Source of the DNA: Hydrocarboniphaga daqingensis
GTDB lineage: Bacteria; Pseudomonadota; Gammaproteobacteria; Nevskiales; Nevskiaceae
Assembly (NCBI RefSeq): GCF_900129825.1
Contig: NZ_FQWZ01000003.1
Coordinates: forward strand, 535,411-599,410
DNA length: 64,000 nt
Direction of reading: 5' to 3'
Position numbers and translations under genes: made by a program. Positions 1 through 8,507 of this stretch are shown one piece after another. Within the stretch, counting starts at the first letter, position 1; every line of letters starts with the position of its first letter. Under the pieces are notes generated by a model. The model had not been told where the DNA came from. It did no database searches and saw nothing but the letters and a program-made list of their open reading frames with translations.

Positions 1-973
1 GCCCGAGCAACGACGCCGGAATGCCGAGCTGGTTGGCGACCTCCCGGACCCGATTCAACAGCTGTTGCGTGCGCGCCTTCTGCGCGTCACTCGGGATGTG
101 TTCCAGTGCCAGCGCCGGTGCGCCTCCATCGCGCGCCTGCGCCACCACGGTCAGCAGCTCGCGACCATGTCGATCCAGCGTCTTCGGCGGCAGCACTTGC
201 AGCGCTGCGAGCTGGTCGGCGTCAACCGGTTGGCGTTCCGCGATCCGGTACAGCGCATCGTCGGCGAGAATCCATTTGCGCGGGCGGTCGCGCGCTTCGG
301 CGACCCGTTCGCGCCATGCGGCCAGTGCGGCTGCGACGTGTTGGGCTGCGGCAGGCAATCGCGCCAGGCCCTTGAGCCTTTCCCAGGCGGATTCGGGATC
401 GACTTGGTAACGCGCAGGCTGTGATAGCCGCTCGCAATCTTCTTGCAGCCAGTGCAATCGCCCGCAGTGCGCCAGTTCGTCGCGCAGCTGCGGATAGATC
501 ACGGCCAGGTGGCGCACGTCGTCTTCGGCGTAGGCCAGTTCGGCGCTGCTCAGCGGGCGGCGCGCCCAGTTGGTACGCGACAGGCTCTTGTCGACCTTGA
601 TGCCGAGCCGCTTCTCAATCAGGCCGGCATAGCCGAGCTGATCACCAATGCCCAGCAGGCTCGCCGCAATCTGCGTGTCGAACAGCGGCGTCGGCGTCAC
701 GCCGCGCAGCCGGACGAAGATCTCGAGGTCCTGACTCGCCGCATGGAACACGCTGACGGTGGTCGGCTGCTGCAGCAGGTCGAGCAACGGCGACAGATCG
801 CTGATGCGCGTTGCATCGACGGCAATCTCGCGTTGACCGTCGCCGACTTGTATCAAGCACAGCTGGGGCCAGTAGGTTTCTTCGCGGACGAACTCGGTGT
901 CTACCGTCAGCCAGTCGCGGCCGGCCAGGCTGCCGACGGCGTCGTGCAGGGCTTCGGGGGTGTCGATCAACAT
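1..973 (-). CDS. rnd: Ribonuclease D (3' end of gene outside window)
   Basis: RNase D is a 3'-5' exoribonuclease that trims tRNA precursors. The first 324 residues are visible and the gene runs off the left edge; the family is usually about 370 residues. The N-terminal DnaQ-like exonuclease domain shows its DEDD motifs: DTEFVREETYWP near residue 23 (first Asp and Glu), FHAASQDLEIF near 80 and a late YAEDDVRHL segment. An HRDC-type helical domain follows (about residues 210-290). The start ATG at 973 was chosen because it opens directly into the exonuclease fold. The gene is divergent from the membrane protein at 1096. Recognition is firm from the motifs. Confidence 0.93.
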   Translation of the reverse strand, partial: MLIDTPEALHDAVGSLAGRDWLTVDTEFVREETYWPQLCLIQVGDGQREIAVDATRISDLSPLLDLLQQPTTVSVFHAASQDLEIFVRLRGVTPTPLFDTQIAASLLGIGDQLGYAGLIEKRLGIKVDKSLSRTNWARRPLSSAELAYAEDDVRHLAVIYPQLRDELAHCGRLHWLQEDCERLSQPARYQVDPESAWERLKGLARLPAAAQHVAAALAAWRERVAEARDRPRKWILADDALYRIAERQPVDADQLAALQVLPPKTLDRHGRELLTVVAQARDGGAPALALEHIPSDAQKARTQQLLNRVREVANQLGIPASLLG

Positions 974-1095
974 GCAGCGTGCCGGGTCGTCATCGTGGGG
1001 TCCTGCAGTGGGAAGGCGGGCGCGCGCAGCGGGCAACGCGGTGCAGCGCTTAGAATAGCGGCTCTTCCCCCATTCGCTGCCGAGCGCTCGTTCGC

Positions 1096-1692
1096 ATGCT
1101 GACCACCGTGGCGTCCGTCACCCTGCGTGTCTTGTTGTTTCGCGCCGGCCCGCAGGATCTGCCGTATGCGCCTGCCTTGTCGCGCGTGCTGATCCCGCTG
1201 GCCTTGATGGTCAACTACTGGGTTGCGTCGCTGACCTTGCCGCCCGGCATGGCGGTCGTGTCGTCGTTGATGGCGGTGCTCGGTTTGTCGGCCGCCACGC
1301 GTGGTTTGCTGCGCGTGCGCAACGTCGAGAATCGCTATACGCAGAGCTTTCATGCGCTGCTGCTGACCAGCGCGGTGATGGCGCTGGCCTTCATCGTGCC
1401 GATGCAGCAGCTGCTGCCGGACATTCTGAAAATGGCCCAGAACCCGCAGCTGGCCCAAGCCAGTCCGGCGACGCTGAACCTGCCGGCCGGTCCGGTGCTG
1501 ATGTTCGACGCCTTGTTGATCTGGAATTTTGCGGTCACCGTCAACATCTACCGGCAAGCGGCCAACCTGAAGCTCTCGGCGGCGATCCTGATCACGATGC
1601 TGATCTCGATGAGCCTGCTGATGTTCGTCGGCTTCGCAACCTCGTTGATCAGCGCGCTGCTGGGTCTGGCGCCGCAGCCGCCGGCTGGTTGA
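1096..1692 (+). CDS. Predicted multi-pass inner-membrane protein, function unknown
   Basis: A 198-residue protein with about four hydrophobic segments (roughly residues 31-52, 54-71, 88-107 and 136-190, the last probably two helices) joined by short basic loops such as RGLLRVRN. I do not recognise a family with assigned function. Its stop overlaps the 5' region of mpl, and the mpl start lies only 11 nt after it, so the two are probably co-transcribed. Reading direction, length and absence of a competing frame support a real gene. The placement beside mpl could mean a peripheral envelope role, but that is inference only. Confidence 0.75.
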   Translation: MLTTVASVTLRVLLFRAGPQDLPYAPALSRVLIPLALMVNYWVASLTLPPGMAVVSSLMAVLGLSAATRGLLRVRNVENRYTQSFHALLLTSAVMALAFIVPMQQLLPDILKMAQNPQLAQASPATLNLPAGPVLMFDALLIWNFAVTVNIYRQAANLKLSAAILITMLISMSLLMFVGFATSLISALLGLAPQPPAG

Positions 1693-1703
1693 ACGGAGCC
1701 CTC

Positions 1704-3062
1704 ATGCATCTGCATATCCTGGGTATCTGCGGCACGTTCATGGCCGGCATTGCCGCGATCGCGCGCGAGGCAGGACATCGCGTCACCGGGTCCGACGCCA
1801 ACGCCTGGCCGCCGATGTCGACGCAGTTGGAAGCGCTGGGTATCAAGCTGATGCCGGGCTACCGGGCTGAGCATTTGCAGCCGGCGCCCGACATCGTCGT
1901 GGTCGGCAACGTCGTGACGCGCGGCAATCCGGCGATGGAATACGTGCTCGATGCCGGACTGCCCTATGTATCCGGCCCGCAGTGGCTGGCTGACAACGTG
2001 CTGCGCGGGCGGCATGTGATCGCCGTTGCCGGCACTCATGGCAAGACCTCGACAACGTCGCTGCTCGCTTGGCTGCTCGAAGCGGCCGGGCTGCAACCGG
2101 GCTTTCTGGTGGGCGGTGTGCCGCTGAACTTCGGCGTGTCGGCGCGGCTCGGCCGCGGCGAGTGCTTCGTCATCGAAGCCGACGAATACGACACTGCGTT
2201 TTTCGACAAGCGAAGCAAGTTTGTTCACTACCGCCCGCGTACCGCGATTCTGAACAACCTCGAGTTCGATCACGCGGACATCTTTCCGGACCTCGCCGCG
2301 ATCGAGCGTCAGTTCCATCACTTGGTGCGGACCGTCCCGGGCCAAGGGCGGCTGATCGTCAACGGTGCCGACGCCAATCTGGCGCGCACCTTGGCGATGG
2401 GCTGCTGGACCGGCGTGACCCACTTCGATAGCGCCGACGGCTGGCAGGCAATGCCGCTGCCGGCCGCGCAGGATGTCGAGCGCTTCGAGTTGCGCGTCGC
2501 CGGACTGCCGCAGGGCATTGTCAGCACCCCGCTGTCGGGTGCGCACAACCGCTCGAATACGCTGGCCGCGTTCGCAGCGGCGCACGCGGTCGGAGTCAGC
2601 ATTGACGCCTGCATCGCCGCCTTGCCGCGCTTTGAGTCAGTACGTCGACGGCTGGAGTTGCGCGGCGATGTCCGTGGCGTGCGCGTCTACGATGACTTCG
2701 CCCATCACCCGACCGCGATCCGCGTGACAATCGACGCCTTGCGTCAGCGCGGCGATGCCGGCCGTGTCGTCGCGGTGCTTGAGCCGCGATCCAACACAAT
2801 GCGTCTGGGTCACCACGCTGATGAGTTGGCGCACAGTCTCGACGCAGCCGACGCCGTGTTCGTCTATGCGCGCTCCGATCTGAAGTGGGACGCCGCGCAA
2901 GCGCTGTCGGCACTGCGGCCACCGCTGGCCGTGCATCAGGATCTGGATCGGTTGATCGAGGCCTTGGTCGCGCAGTCACGGCCCGGTGACCGCATTCTGG
3001 TGATGAGCAACGGCGACTTCGGCGGCATCCACGGCCGTTTGCTGGACGCTTTGGCGCGCTGA
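1704..3062 (+). CDS. mpl: UDP-N-acetylmuramate:L-alanyl-gamma-D-glutamyl-meso-diaminopimelate ligase
   Basis: Mpl re-attaches the recycled murein tripeptide to UDP-MurNAc, feeding cell-wall recycling in the cytoplasm. The 452-residue protein opens with the Mur-ligase Rossmann segment HILGICGTFMAG and has the ATP-binding P-loop GTHGKTSTT near residue 110. Central motifs EADEYDTAFFDKRSK and LNNLEFDHADIF are typical of Mpl, and the C-terminal domain contains VYDDFAHHPTAI and LEPRSNTMRLG. Start: an upstream in-frame TTG at 1689 exists, but ATG 1704 has a GGAG ribosome site (1694-1697) six bases away and begins exactly at the conserved fold. Length is normal for the family. Confidence 0.95.
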   Translation: MHLHILGICGTFMAGIAAIAREAGHRVTGSDANAWPPMSTQLEALGIKLMPGYRAEHLQPAPDIVVVGNVVTRGNPAMEYVLDAGLPYVSGPQWLADNVLRGRHVIAVAGTHGKTSTTSLLAWLLEAAGLQPGFLVGGVPLNFGVSARLGRGECFVIEADEYDTAFFDKRSKFVHYRPRTAILNNLEFDHADIFPDLAAIERQFHHLVRTVPGQGRLIVNGADANLARTLAMGCWTGVTHFDSADGWQAMPLPAAQDVERFELRVAGLPQGIVSTPLSGAHNRSNTLAAFAAAHAVGVSIDACIAALPRFESVRRRLELRGDVRGVRVYDDFAHHPTAIRVTIDALRQRGDAGRVVAVLEPRSNTMRLGHHADELAHSLDAADAVFVYARSDLKWDAAQALSALRPPLAVHQDLDRLIEALVAQSRPGDRILVMSNGDFGGIHGRLLDALAR

Positions 3063-3138
3063 CGGCGACCGATTCATCGGCGATTCACCGGCGTCGCTTC
3101 AAGGTCGCGCCGCTGTTTGCCGACAAGGATGCCGGGCC

Positions 3139-3957
3139 TTGAACTCACCACCGCCGCTGGACGGTTCGTCGTTGCTGCCGTATGCGCCCAAGCCGGGATT
3201 CGAAACCGGCCGCGCGCATCGGCTGGGTCCTCAACCGGGCGTGATCAAGCGCGCTGCGATCGCAGCGCAAACCGCTCTTGAATCGGCGATTGCCCGCGTT
3301 TCCCGTTTGCACGATCAGCCGGTCTATGCCGTCGAGGACTTTCCCTGGGTGGCCGCGGTCGAGGCGTATTGGCCGGCCATCCGCGCCGAACTCGATTCGA
3401 TCCTGCTGGAGCGGATGCAGCTGCCGAGCTTCCACGAGATTCTCGACGAAGTCCGGACGATCACCCAGGACGACCAATGGAAAACGTTCTGGCTGGTCGG
3501 TGCTGGCATCGACACGCGAGCCAATGCAGCGCGCTGCCCACAGACGATGGCGGCGCTGCAACGGATACCGGGCGTCGTCAATGCGTTTTTCAGCATGCTC
3601 GCGCCCGGCAAGATCGTGCCGGCGCATCGCGGTGCGTATAACGGCATCCTGCGCTACCACCTTGGCGTGCGCGTGCCGCAACCGCATTGGCTGGCGGGCA
3701 TCCGCGTCGCCGATCGCATCTGTCACTGGCAGGACGGTGCGAGCCTGATTTTCGACGACAGCTTCAATCACGAAGCCTGGAATGGCACCGACGACTGGCG
3801 CGTGGTGCTGTTCGTCGACTTCGCACGGCCGTTGAAGCCGCCGTTCGACGGACTGCACCGGGCGCTGCTGCGCGCCGGTGCGTTATTGCCGCTGATGCGC
3901 CGGGCGCGTCAGCGGCACCGGCAGTGGCAGCAGCGCTTCGAGCGCACGCGCCACTGA
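3139..3957 (+). CDS. Aspartyl/asparaginyl beta-hydroxylase family dioxygenase (LpxO-like)
   Basis: Members of this Fe(II)/2-oxoglutarate family hydroxylate lipid A acyl chains (LpxO) or protein Asp/Asn. The visible signature is complete: first iron-ligand histidine in VPAHRGAYNG, the following LRYHLGVRVP strand, the second histidine in FDDSFNHEAWN, and the 2OG-binding arginine in WRVVLFVDFARP. The 272-residue length is close to LpxO, but the N-terminus here is hydrophilic rather than a membrane anchor, so the substrate is open. A C-terminal Arg/His-rich tail follows the catalytic core. The start is a TTG at 3139 preceded by an AAGGA-like site; it lies 76 nt after mpl and may be in the same transcript. 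Confidence 0.85.
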   Translation: MNSPPPLDGSSLLPYAPKPGFETGRAHRLGPQPGVIKRAAIAAQTALESAIARVSRLHDQPVYAVEDFPWVAAVEAYWPAIRAELDSILLERMQLPSFHEILDEVRTITQDDQWKTFWLVGAGIDTRANAARCPQTMAALQRIPGVVNAFFSMLAPGKIVPAHRGAYNGILRYHLGVRVPQPHWLAGIRVADRICHWQDGASLIFDDSFNHEAWNGTDDWRVVLFVDFARPLKPPFDGLHRALLRAGALLPLMRRARQRHRQWQQRFERTRH

Positions 3958-3973
3958 TCGGCGTGGTGCGGAC

Positions 3974-4390
3974 CTACCGGGCGCGGTTGGCTTCGCGCTG
4001 GTCCTGCTTGCGATCCCGATTGCGTTCGCGCTGGTCCTTCTGATCCTGGCGCAGATCCTGGCGATCACGACGCGCGTCCTGGCGATCGTCGCGGGCATCG
4101 CGGGCGTTTTCCTGGCGATCATCGCGCGAGTCGCGCAGGTTCTCCCGACGATCGTTACGCGAGTCCTTGATGTTGTCCTGACGATCGCTGCGCGACTCCT
4201 GACGATGGTCCTGGCGTTCTTTGCGGATCGCAGTGTTCAGCTCGCGCCGTTCTTCGCGTTGCTCGGCTCGTGCGTTCTGCTGGGCGTTGCGCTGGCGTTG
4301 GCGGTCGGTTTCAGCATGTGCCGAGGTCGCGGTGATCAGCGTCAGCGTCGCAAGGGCGACAGCGCCGAGGAGTTGAGTGCGGGTCGTCAT
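3974..4390 (-). CDS. Secreted Arg/Asp/Gln-rich repeat protein
   Basis: A 138-residue precursor with a clear Sec signal peptide (residues 1-26, cleavage after TSAHA). The mature part is almost entirely Arg, Asp, Gln, Glu and Asn. Around residues 64-112 it carries about four tandem 11-residue units of the pattern DR[Q/R][D/E]NxRD[S/A]RD. An 11-residue period corresponds to three turns of helix, so a long charged helix or coiled coil is expected. The DNA echoes this as imperfect 33-bp repeats. ATG 4390 was chosen over a longer frame (4462) because it has a GGAAG ribosome site and starts the signal peptide. Function unknown; a periplasmic location is inferred from the signal peptide. Confidence 0.8.
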   Translation of the reverse strand: MTTRTQLLGAVALATLTLITATSAHAETDRQRQRNAQQNARAEQREERRELNTAIRKERQDHRQESRSDRQDNIKDSRNDRRENLRDSRDDRQENARDARDDRQDARRDRQDLRQDQKDQRERNRDRKQDQREANRAR

Positions 4391-4559
4391 ATCGTGTTCT
4401 TCCGTTGGAGTTGTCGTGGCGAGGGTTTCGCCGTACGGGCCATCCTTGGCTTGCGGTGTCATCGTGGGGCGCGAGCATAGCCGGATGCCGAACCCGTCGG
4501 TGGACGATGGGGCTGGTGGTAAGCTGCGAGGCTTCCGCTACCCCTCGAAACGAGCCGCC

Positions 4560-5915
4560 ATGTCGCCTGCATTGACCTCCGCCGATGGCCTTCCGCTGAC
4601 CGCCGATCTGGAGCCGCTGGTGCAGCGCGTGCTCGATGCGGCGCGGGCCGCCGGCGCGACGCAGGCCGAGGCCAGCCTGTCGCATTCACGCGGGCTGTCG
4701 GTCAGCGTGCGCAAGGGCGAGGTCGAGAGCCTGGAGTTCCAGCGCGATCGAGGCCTGTCGATGACGGTTTACTTCGGCCATCGCAAAGGCAGCGCGTCGA
4801 CCGGCGATTTGTCGGACGGCGGCATCCGCCAGGCCGTCGAAGCCGCGTGCGCGATCGCGCGACTGACCGAGGAAGACCCGTTTTCCGGCTTGGCCGATGC
4901 CGCCCGATTGGCGACGCGCTTTCCTGATCTGCAACTCGATCATCCCTGGGACGTGACGGCCGATCAGGCGATCGAGCTGGCACGGGCTTGCGAGGCGGCA
5001 GCGCTGGCGACCGATGCGCGGATCACACAGAGCGAGGGTGCCGGGCTGTCGACGCAGCGCGGCGTGTCGATCTACGCCAATAGCCATGGCTTCGTCGGCC
5101 GCCGCAGTGGTACGCAGCATTCGCTGTCGTGCGCGGTGATTGCCGCCGAATCCAACGGCAACATGCAGCGCGACTACTGGTACGACGGCAATCGCAACGC
5201 AGCGCTGCTCGACGATGCCGCGGCGATCGGCCGCCGCGCCGGCGAGCGCACTGTGGCTCGGCTCGGCGCGCGGCGGCTGTCGACGCGTACCGCGCCGGTG
5301 CTGTTCGTGCCGCAAATGGCGCGAGGCGTATTCGGCCACTTAATCGGCGCTATTTCCGGCGCCGCGCTATACCGCCGCGCCAGCTTTCTGCTCGACCATC
5401 TCGACAAGCCGGTGTTTTCGCCGATCGTCACGCTGGAGCAGCAGCCGTTCATTCCCGGCGGGTCATCGAGCAGCGCCTTCGACCAGGAGGGCGTGGCCAC
5501 GTCGCAGCGCGTGCTGGTCGAAGCGGGCGTGCTGCGCGGCTGGCTGCTCGGCAGCTATTCGGCGCGCAAGCTTGGGCTGGCCACCACCGGCAATGCGGGT
5601 GGCGTCTACAACCTGGTGGCGAGCCACGGCACGCAGGGCTTCGACGAGTTGATTCGCGACATGGGCGAGGGCTTGGTCGTCACCGAGTTGATGGGGCAGG
5701 GCGTCAACGGCGTCACCGGTGATTATTCGCGCGGCGCGGCGGGTTTCTGGGTCGAAAATGGCCAGATCGCGTATCCGGTCGAGAACGCCACCATCGCCGG
5801 CAATCTGCTGGACATCTACCAGCGCATCGTCGCCCTCGGTGCCGACGTCGATACGCGCGCCAACATCCGTTGTGGGTCGATGCTGGTCGAAGCGATGCAG
5901 ATCGCTGGCGAATAG
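4560..5915 (+). CDS. pmbA: Metalloprotease PmbA/TldE
   Basis: PmbA (TldE) is the partner subunit of the TldD/TldE zinc protease, which unfolds and cleaves small peptides including microcin precursors and the CcdA antitoxin. The 451-residue protein has the normal family length. Supporting segments: SVRKGEVESLEFQRDRGLS at the N-terminal domain, FIPGGSSSSAFDQEGVATS and GNAGGVYNLV in the middle, and the C-terminal motif GDYSRGAAGFWVENG. As expected for the TldE subunit, it lacks the HExxxH zinc motif of TldD. No tldD lies in the window. ATG 4560 starts the conserved protein; the upstream frame extension is not conserved-looking and overlaps the divergent gene. Confidence 0.94.
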   Translation: MSPALTSADGLPLTADLEPLVQRVLDAARAAGATQAEASLSHSRGLSVSVRKGEVESLEFQRDRGLSMTVYFGHRKGSASTGDLSDGGIRQAVEAACAIARLTEEDPFSGLADAARLATRFPDLQLDHPWDVTADQAIELARACEAAALATDARITQSEGAGLSTQRGVSIYANSHGFVGRRSGTQHSLSCAVIAAESNGNMQRDYWYDGNRNAALLDDAAAIGRRAGERTVARLGARRLSTRTAPVLFVPQMARGVFGHLIGAISGAALYRRASFLLDHLDKPVFSPIVTLEQQPFIPGGSSSSAFDQEGVATSQRVLVEAGVLRGWLLGSYSARKLGLATTGNAGGVYNLVASHGTQGFDELIRDMGEGLVVTELMGQGVNGVTGDYSRGAAGFWVENGQIAYPVENATIAGNLLDIYQRIVALGADVDTRANIRCGSMLVEAMQIAGE

Positions 5916-5933
5916 CGCGGGTAGCGTGGCGCG

Positions 5934-7280
5934 CTACAGCAGGATCAGCGTGCCCAGCCCGAGCAGGCAGAAGAATCCGCAGACGTCGGTGAACGTGGTC
6001 AGCACCACGCTGCCCGCCAGCGCCGGATCGATGCCCAGCTTCTTCAGCGTCACCGGCACGAACACGCCGACCAAGGCTGCGATCGCCTGATTGGTCAGCA
6101 TCGCCAAGCCGACGACCAGCGCCAGCGACAGCCGGTCGAACCATAGGTAGGCGATCACGGCGACGACGACGGCCCACAGCAGGCCGTTCATCAGCGCCAC
6201 CAGCAACTCCTTGCGCAGCAGCCATAGCGTGTTGCCGCCGCCGATCTGGTTCAGCGCATAGCCGCGGATCATCAGCGTCAGCGTCTGGCTGCCAGCGATG
6301 CCGCCCATGCTGGCCACCACTGGCATCAGCACCGCCAGTGCCACGATCTGGGTGATCGTGGCTTCGAACTGCCCGACAACGAACGAGGCGGCAAAGGCGG
6401 TCACCAGATTGATGCCCAACCACACGGCGCGGCGCCGGGCGGCTGGTCGGACCGGTGCGAACAAGTCTTCCTGCTCGGTCAGGCCGGCCATCGACATCCA
6501 GTCGTGCTGGGCGTCGGCGCGGATCACGTCGACCACGTCGTCGATCGTGATGCGCCCGACCAGCCGGCCGTCCTCGGGCGTCACCACCGGCGCCGACACC
6601 AGGTCGGAACTGTGGAAGCGCTGCGCCACGTCGCGCGCCTGCATCGTCACCGGCAAGGCCTCGCGCGAGCGGTCCATTACCTGCGCCACCAAGTGTTCCT
6701 CGGGCCGCGTCAGCAGCTTGTCCAGGCTCAGCGTGCCCAGATAGCCCCCGTAACGGTCGACGACGAACAGCGCGTCGGTGTGCGACGGCAGGTCGCCGCG
6801 CCGTCGCAAGTAGCGCTGAACCACGCCCAGCGATACGTCGGGACGCACGGTCACCGTGTCGGTGTTCATCAAGCCGCCGGCGCTGTCGGGCGAGAACGCC
6901 AGCACCGATTCCAGCCGCGTGCGGTCGTCAGCGTCGAGCGCCAGCATCACCTGCTGGGCGACGGTTTCGGGCAGGTGCTCGACGAAGTCGGCGAGGTCGT
7001 CGATGTCCAGCTCGCCAGCGGCCGCAACCAACTCGGCCGTGTCCATGTCGCGGATCAGGTTGCCGCGCACGCCTTCGGGCAAGTGCAGCAGCACCTCGCC
7101 GTCGTCGGCCGGGTCGACCATGTCCCAGACCAGCTTGCGCTCCGCCCACGGCAGCGCCGCCAGCAGATCGGCGATCTCGGCGGGGTTGAGCGCGGCCAGC
7201 GAGCGTTTGACCGGCAGCAGCCGGCCGCTGTCGAGCGCATTGCGCAAGCGGGCCAGACGCGATTCGGCAGTCGTTGCCAT
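5934..7280 (-). CDS. mgtE: Magnesium transporter MgtE
   Basis: MgtE is a Mg2+-selective channel of the inner membrane gated by cytoplasmic Mg2+. Domains in order: N-terminal superhelical domain (about residues 15-135, with NPAEIADLLAALP), paired CBS domains (about 135-260, TVTVRPDVSLGVVQRY and ITIDDVVDVIRADA), and a C-terminal five-helix pore domain (about 285-448) containing MPVVASMGGIAGSQTLTLMIR, the segment expected to line the pore. Length of about 450 residues is typical. Two starts are possible: ATG 7289 (AGGA only 2 nt away) and ATG 7280 (same AGGA 11 nt away); the second has the more plausible spacing. Divergent from the MerR-type gene. Confidence 0.95.
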   Translation of the reverse strand: MATTAESRLARLRNALDSGRLLPVKRSLAALNPAEIADLLAALPWAERKLVWDMVDPADDGEVLLHLPEGVRGNLIRDMDTAELVAAAGELDIDDLADFVEHLPETVAQQVMLALDADDRTRLESVLAFSPDSAGGLMNTDTVTVRPDVSLGVVQRYLRRRGDLPSHTDALFVVDRYGGYLGTLSLDKLLTRPEEHLVAQVMDRSREALPVTMQARDVAQRFHSSDLVSAPVVTPEDGRLVGRITIDDVVDVIRADAQHDWMSMAGLTEQEDLFAPVRPAARRRAVWLGINLVTAFAASFVVGQFEATITQIVALAVLMPVVASMGGIAGSQTLTLMIRGYALNQIGGGNTLWLLRKELLVALMNGLLWAVVVAVIAYLWFDRLSLALVVGLAMLTNQAIAALVGVFVPVTLKKLGIDPALAGSVVLTTFTDVCGFFCLLGLGTLILL

Positions 7281-7413
7281 GAGCAGCATGGTCCTGTGGG
7301 GGTGGGGGTGCGACCGCCGGGCAGGATAGCGGCTGCCCCTGTATCGACCGTGAACCTGAAACCTGGCTTAAGCAAAAACCCTCGTGCAGGATCAAACTAG
7401 ATTCAGCTAGACC

Positions 7414-7431
7414 TTGTCAGACTCCCGACAA
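7414..7431. promoter_or_regulatory. Inverted repeat TTGTC-N8-GACAA, candidate operator
   Basis: TTGTC at 7414-7418 and GACAA at 7427-7431 form a short perfect inverted repeat 20 nt before the MerR/B12-type regulator start. MerR-family proteins commonly bind dyads in their own promoter, so an autoregulatory operator is a reasonable inference; there is no direct proof. Confidence 0.4.
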
Positions 7432-7450
7432 AGTTTACGCACGAGGTCTC

Positions 7451-8359
7451 ATGGACGACGACAAGAGCAAAAAGCTTATGGACAAGCTGCCGACCGATGT
7501 ACCGCGCTGCCCGATCAATGTTGCCGCAAGGCGGTCGGGGCTTTCGGCCCACGTGATCCGGGCCTGGGAGCGCCGCTATTCGGCGATCACCCCCGACCGT
7601 ACCAGCAAGGCTCGCCGGCTGTATTCCGACTGGGAAGTTCACCGCTTGGTCGTACTGCGCCAAGCAGTGGAACTGGGCCATCGCATCGGGGAGATTGCCC
7701 GGCTGCCGATTGAGGAGTTGCGCGCTCTGGTGGGCCGCGACGCGGTGCCCGGCGTCGAGGCGTCGCCGCGTATTCCGCTGCCCCGGTCGCGGCTGATCGA
7801 AGTCACGCTCGACGCGGTGCGTGCGTTCGACAGCGCCGGCTATGCGCAATCTTTGCTGCAGGCCACACGCACGATGACGGTGCCGGAGTTGTTCGACGAC
7901 TTCGTGACCGCGCTGCTGGCCGAGATCCGTGCGCAGATCGCGGCCGGCGAAATGCGCGTCGCCCACGAGCGGTTCGCCTGGGCCTACCTTCGCGACTTTC
8001 TCGGCGACTTGCTGGCGAGCAGCGGCGCCGCGCCGTGGTCGTCGACGGCCGTCATATCGACCCCCGAGGGCGACCACCGCGAAGCAGCGGCCTTGATGGC
8101 CGCCGTCACGGCCAGCCGCGCCGGCTGGGATGTGGTCTACGCCGGGCCAGCAGTCCCGGTGGGCGAACTGGCTTACATCGTCCGCCAGCGGCACGCGGCC
8201 GTCGTCATCCTGGGCCTGCTGCCGGGCAGTACCGCACCGGCCGATCCGCCGCCGGCTCCCTGGGGTGCCGAGACCCAGTTGATGCTGTGCGGGCCTGGCC
8301 TGCCGCTCGGCAGCCAGCGTGAACTGCAGCAGCGTCTCGAGGACCTGCGCCGCCGTTAG
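7451..8359 (+). CDS. MerR-family regulator with C-terminal cobalamin-binding-like domain
   Basis: A 302-residue protein built like CarH/LitR photoreceptor repressors. The N-terminal MerR winged helix spans about residues 18-90 (INVAARRSGLSAHVIRAWERRY, then RRLYSDWEVHRL). A helical B12-adjacent region follows (about 115-190), then a Rossmann-type cobalamin domain (about 195-300, GWDVVYAGPAVPVGEL). Key residues are degenerate: the helical motif that normally reads EHF is ERF (VAHERFAWAYLR), and the DxHxxG lower-ligand motif appears as GDHREA. Histidine is kept but Asp and Gly are not. B12 binding is therefore uncertain. Start ATG 7451 has GAGG 4 nt upstream. It precedes the TetR efflux operon but is separated from it by a strong hairpin. 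Confidence 0.82.
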   Translation: MDDDKSKKLMDKLPTDVPRCPINVAARRSGLSAHVIRAWERRYSAITPDRTSKARRLYSDWEVHRLVVLRQAVELGHRIGEIARLPIEELRALVGRDAVPGVEASPRIPLPRSRLIEVTLDAVRAFDSAGYAQSLLQATRTMTVPELFDDFVTALLAEIRAQIAAGEMRVAHERFAWAYLRDFLGDLLASSGAAPWSSTAVISTPEGDHREAAALMAAVTASRAGWDVVYAGPAVPVGELAYIVRQRHAAVVILGLLPGSTAPADPPPAPWGAETQLMLCGPGLPLGSQRELQQRLEDLRRR

Positions 8360-8366
8360 CGTCGTC

Positions 8367-8410
8367 GTGCCCCCCGCTGTCGCCGTCGCCGTGACGGTCT
8401 GCGGGGGCAC
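8367..8410 (+). terminator. Long nested hairpin after the MerR-type gene
   Basis: Outer arms GTGCCCCCCGC (8367-8377) and GCGGGGGCAC (8401-8410) pair with one bulged C, and an inner stem CCGTC/GACGG (8383-8387/8393-8397) sits inside. No T-tract follows, so it may be a weak or factor-assisted terminator separating the two transcription units. Confidence 0.5.
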
Positions 8411-8451
8411 AGCGTCCGTGCCCGGCCGGGGGTTCGATAAACGATCATGGC

Positions 8452-8480
8452 TTGTGCTGTGCTTACAACGTGAACATAAT
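8452..8480 (+). promoter_or_regulatory. Candidate sigma-70 promoter of the TetR-efflux operon
   Basis: TTGTGC (8452-8457) and CATAAT (8475-8480) are separated by exactly 17 bases and lie about 28 nt before the tetR start. This is the best -35/-10 match in the intergenic region. A TetR-type operator is expected to overlap it, but I did not find a long perfect dyad there. Confidence 0.5.
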
Positions 8481-8507
8481 TCAAAAAAAGAACAGGAAGC
8501 CGTCGCA

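Noticed and set aside
8319..8507. Longer N-terminus for the TetR regulator
   Set aside because: The extra 63 residues are encoded across the intergenic hairpin and promoter; GTG 8508 has the ribosome site.
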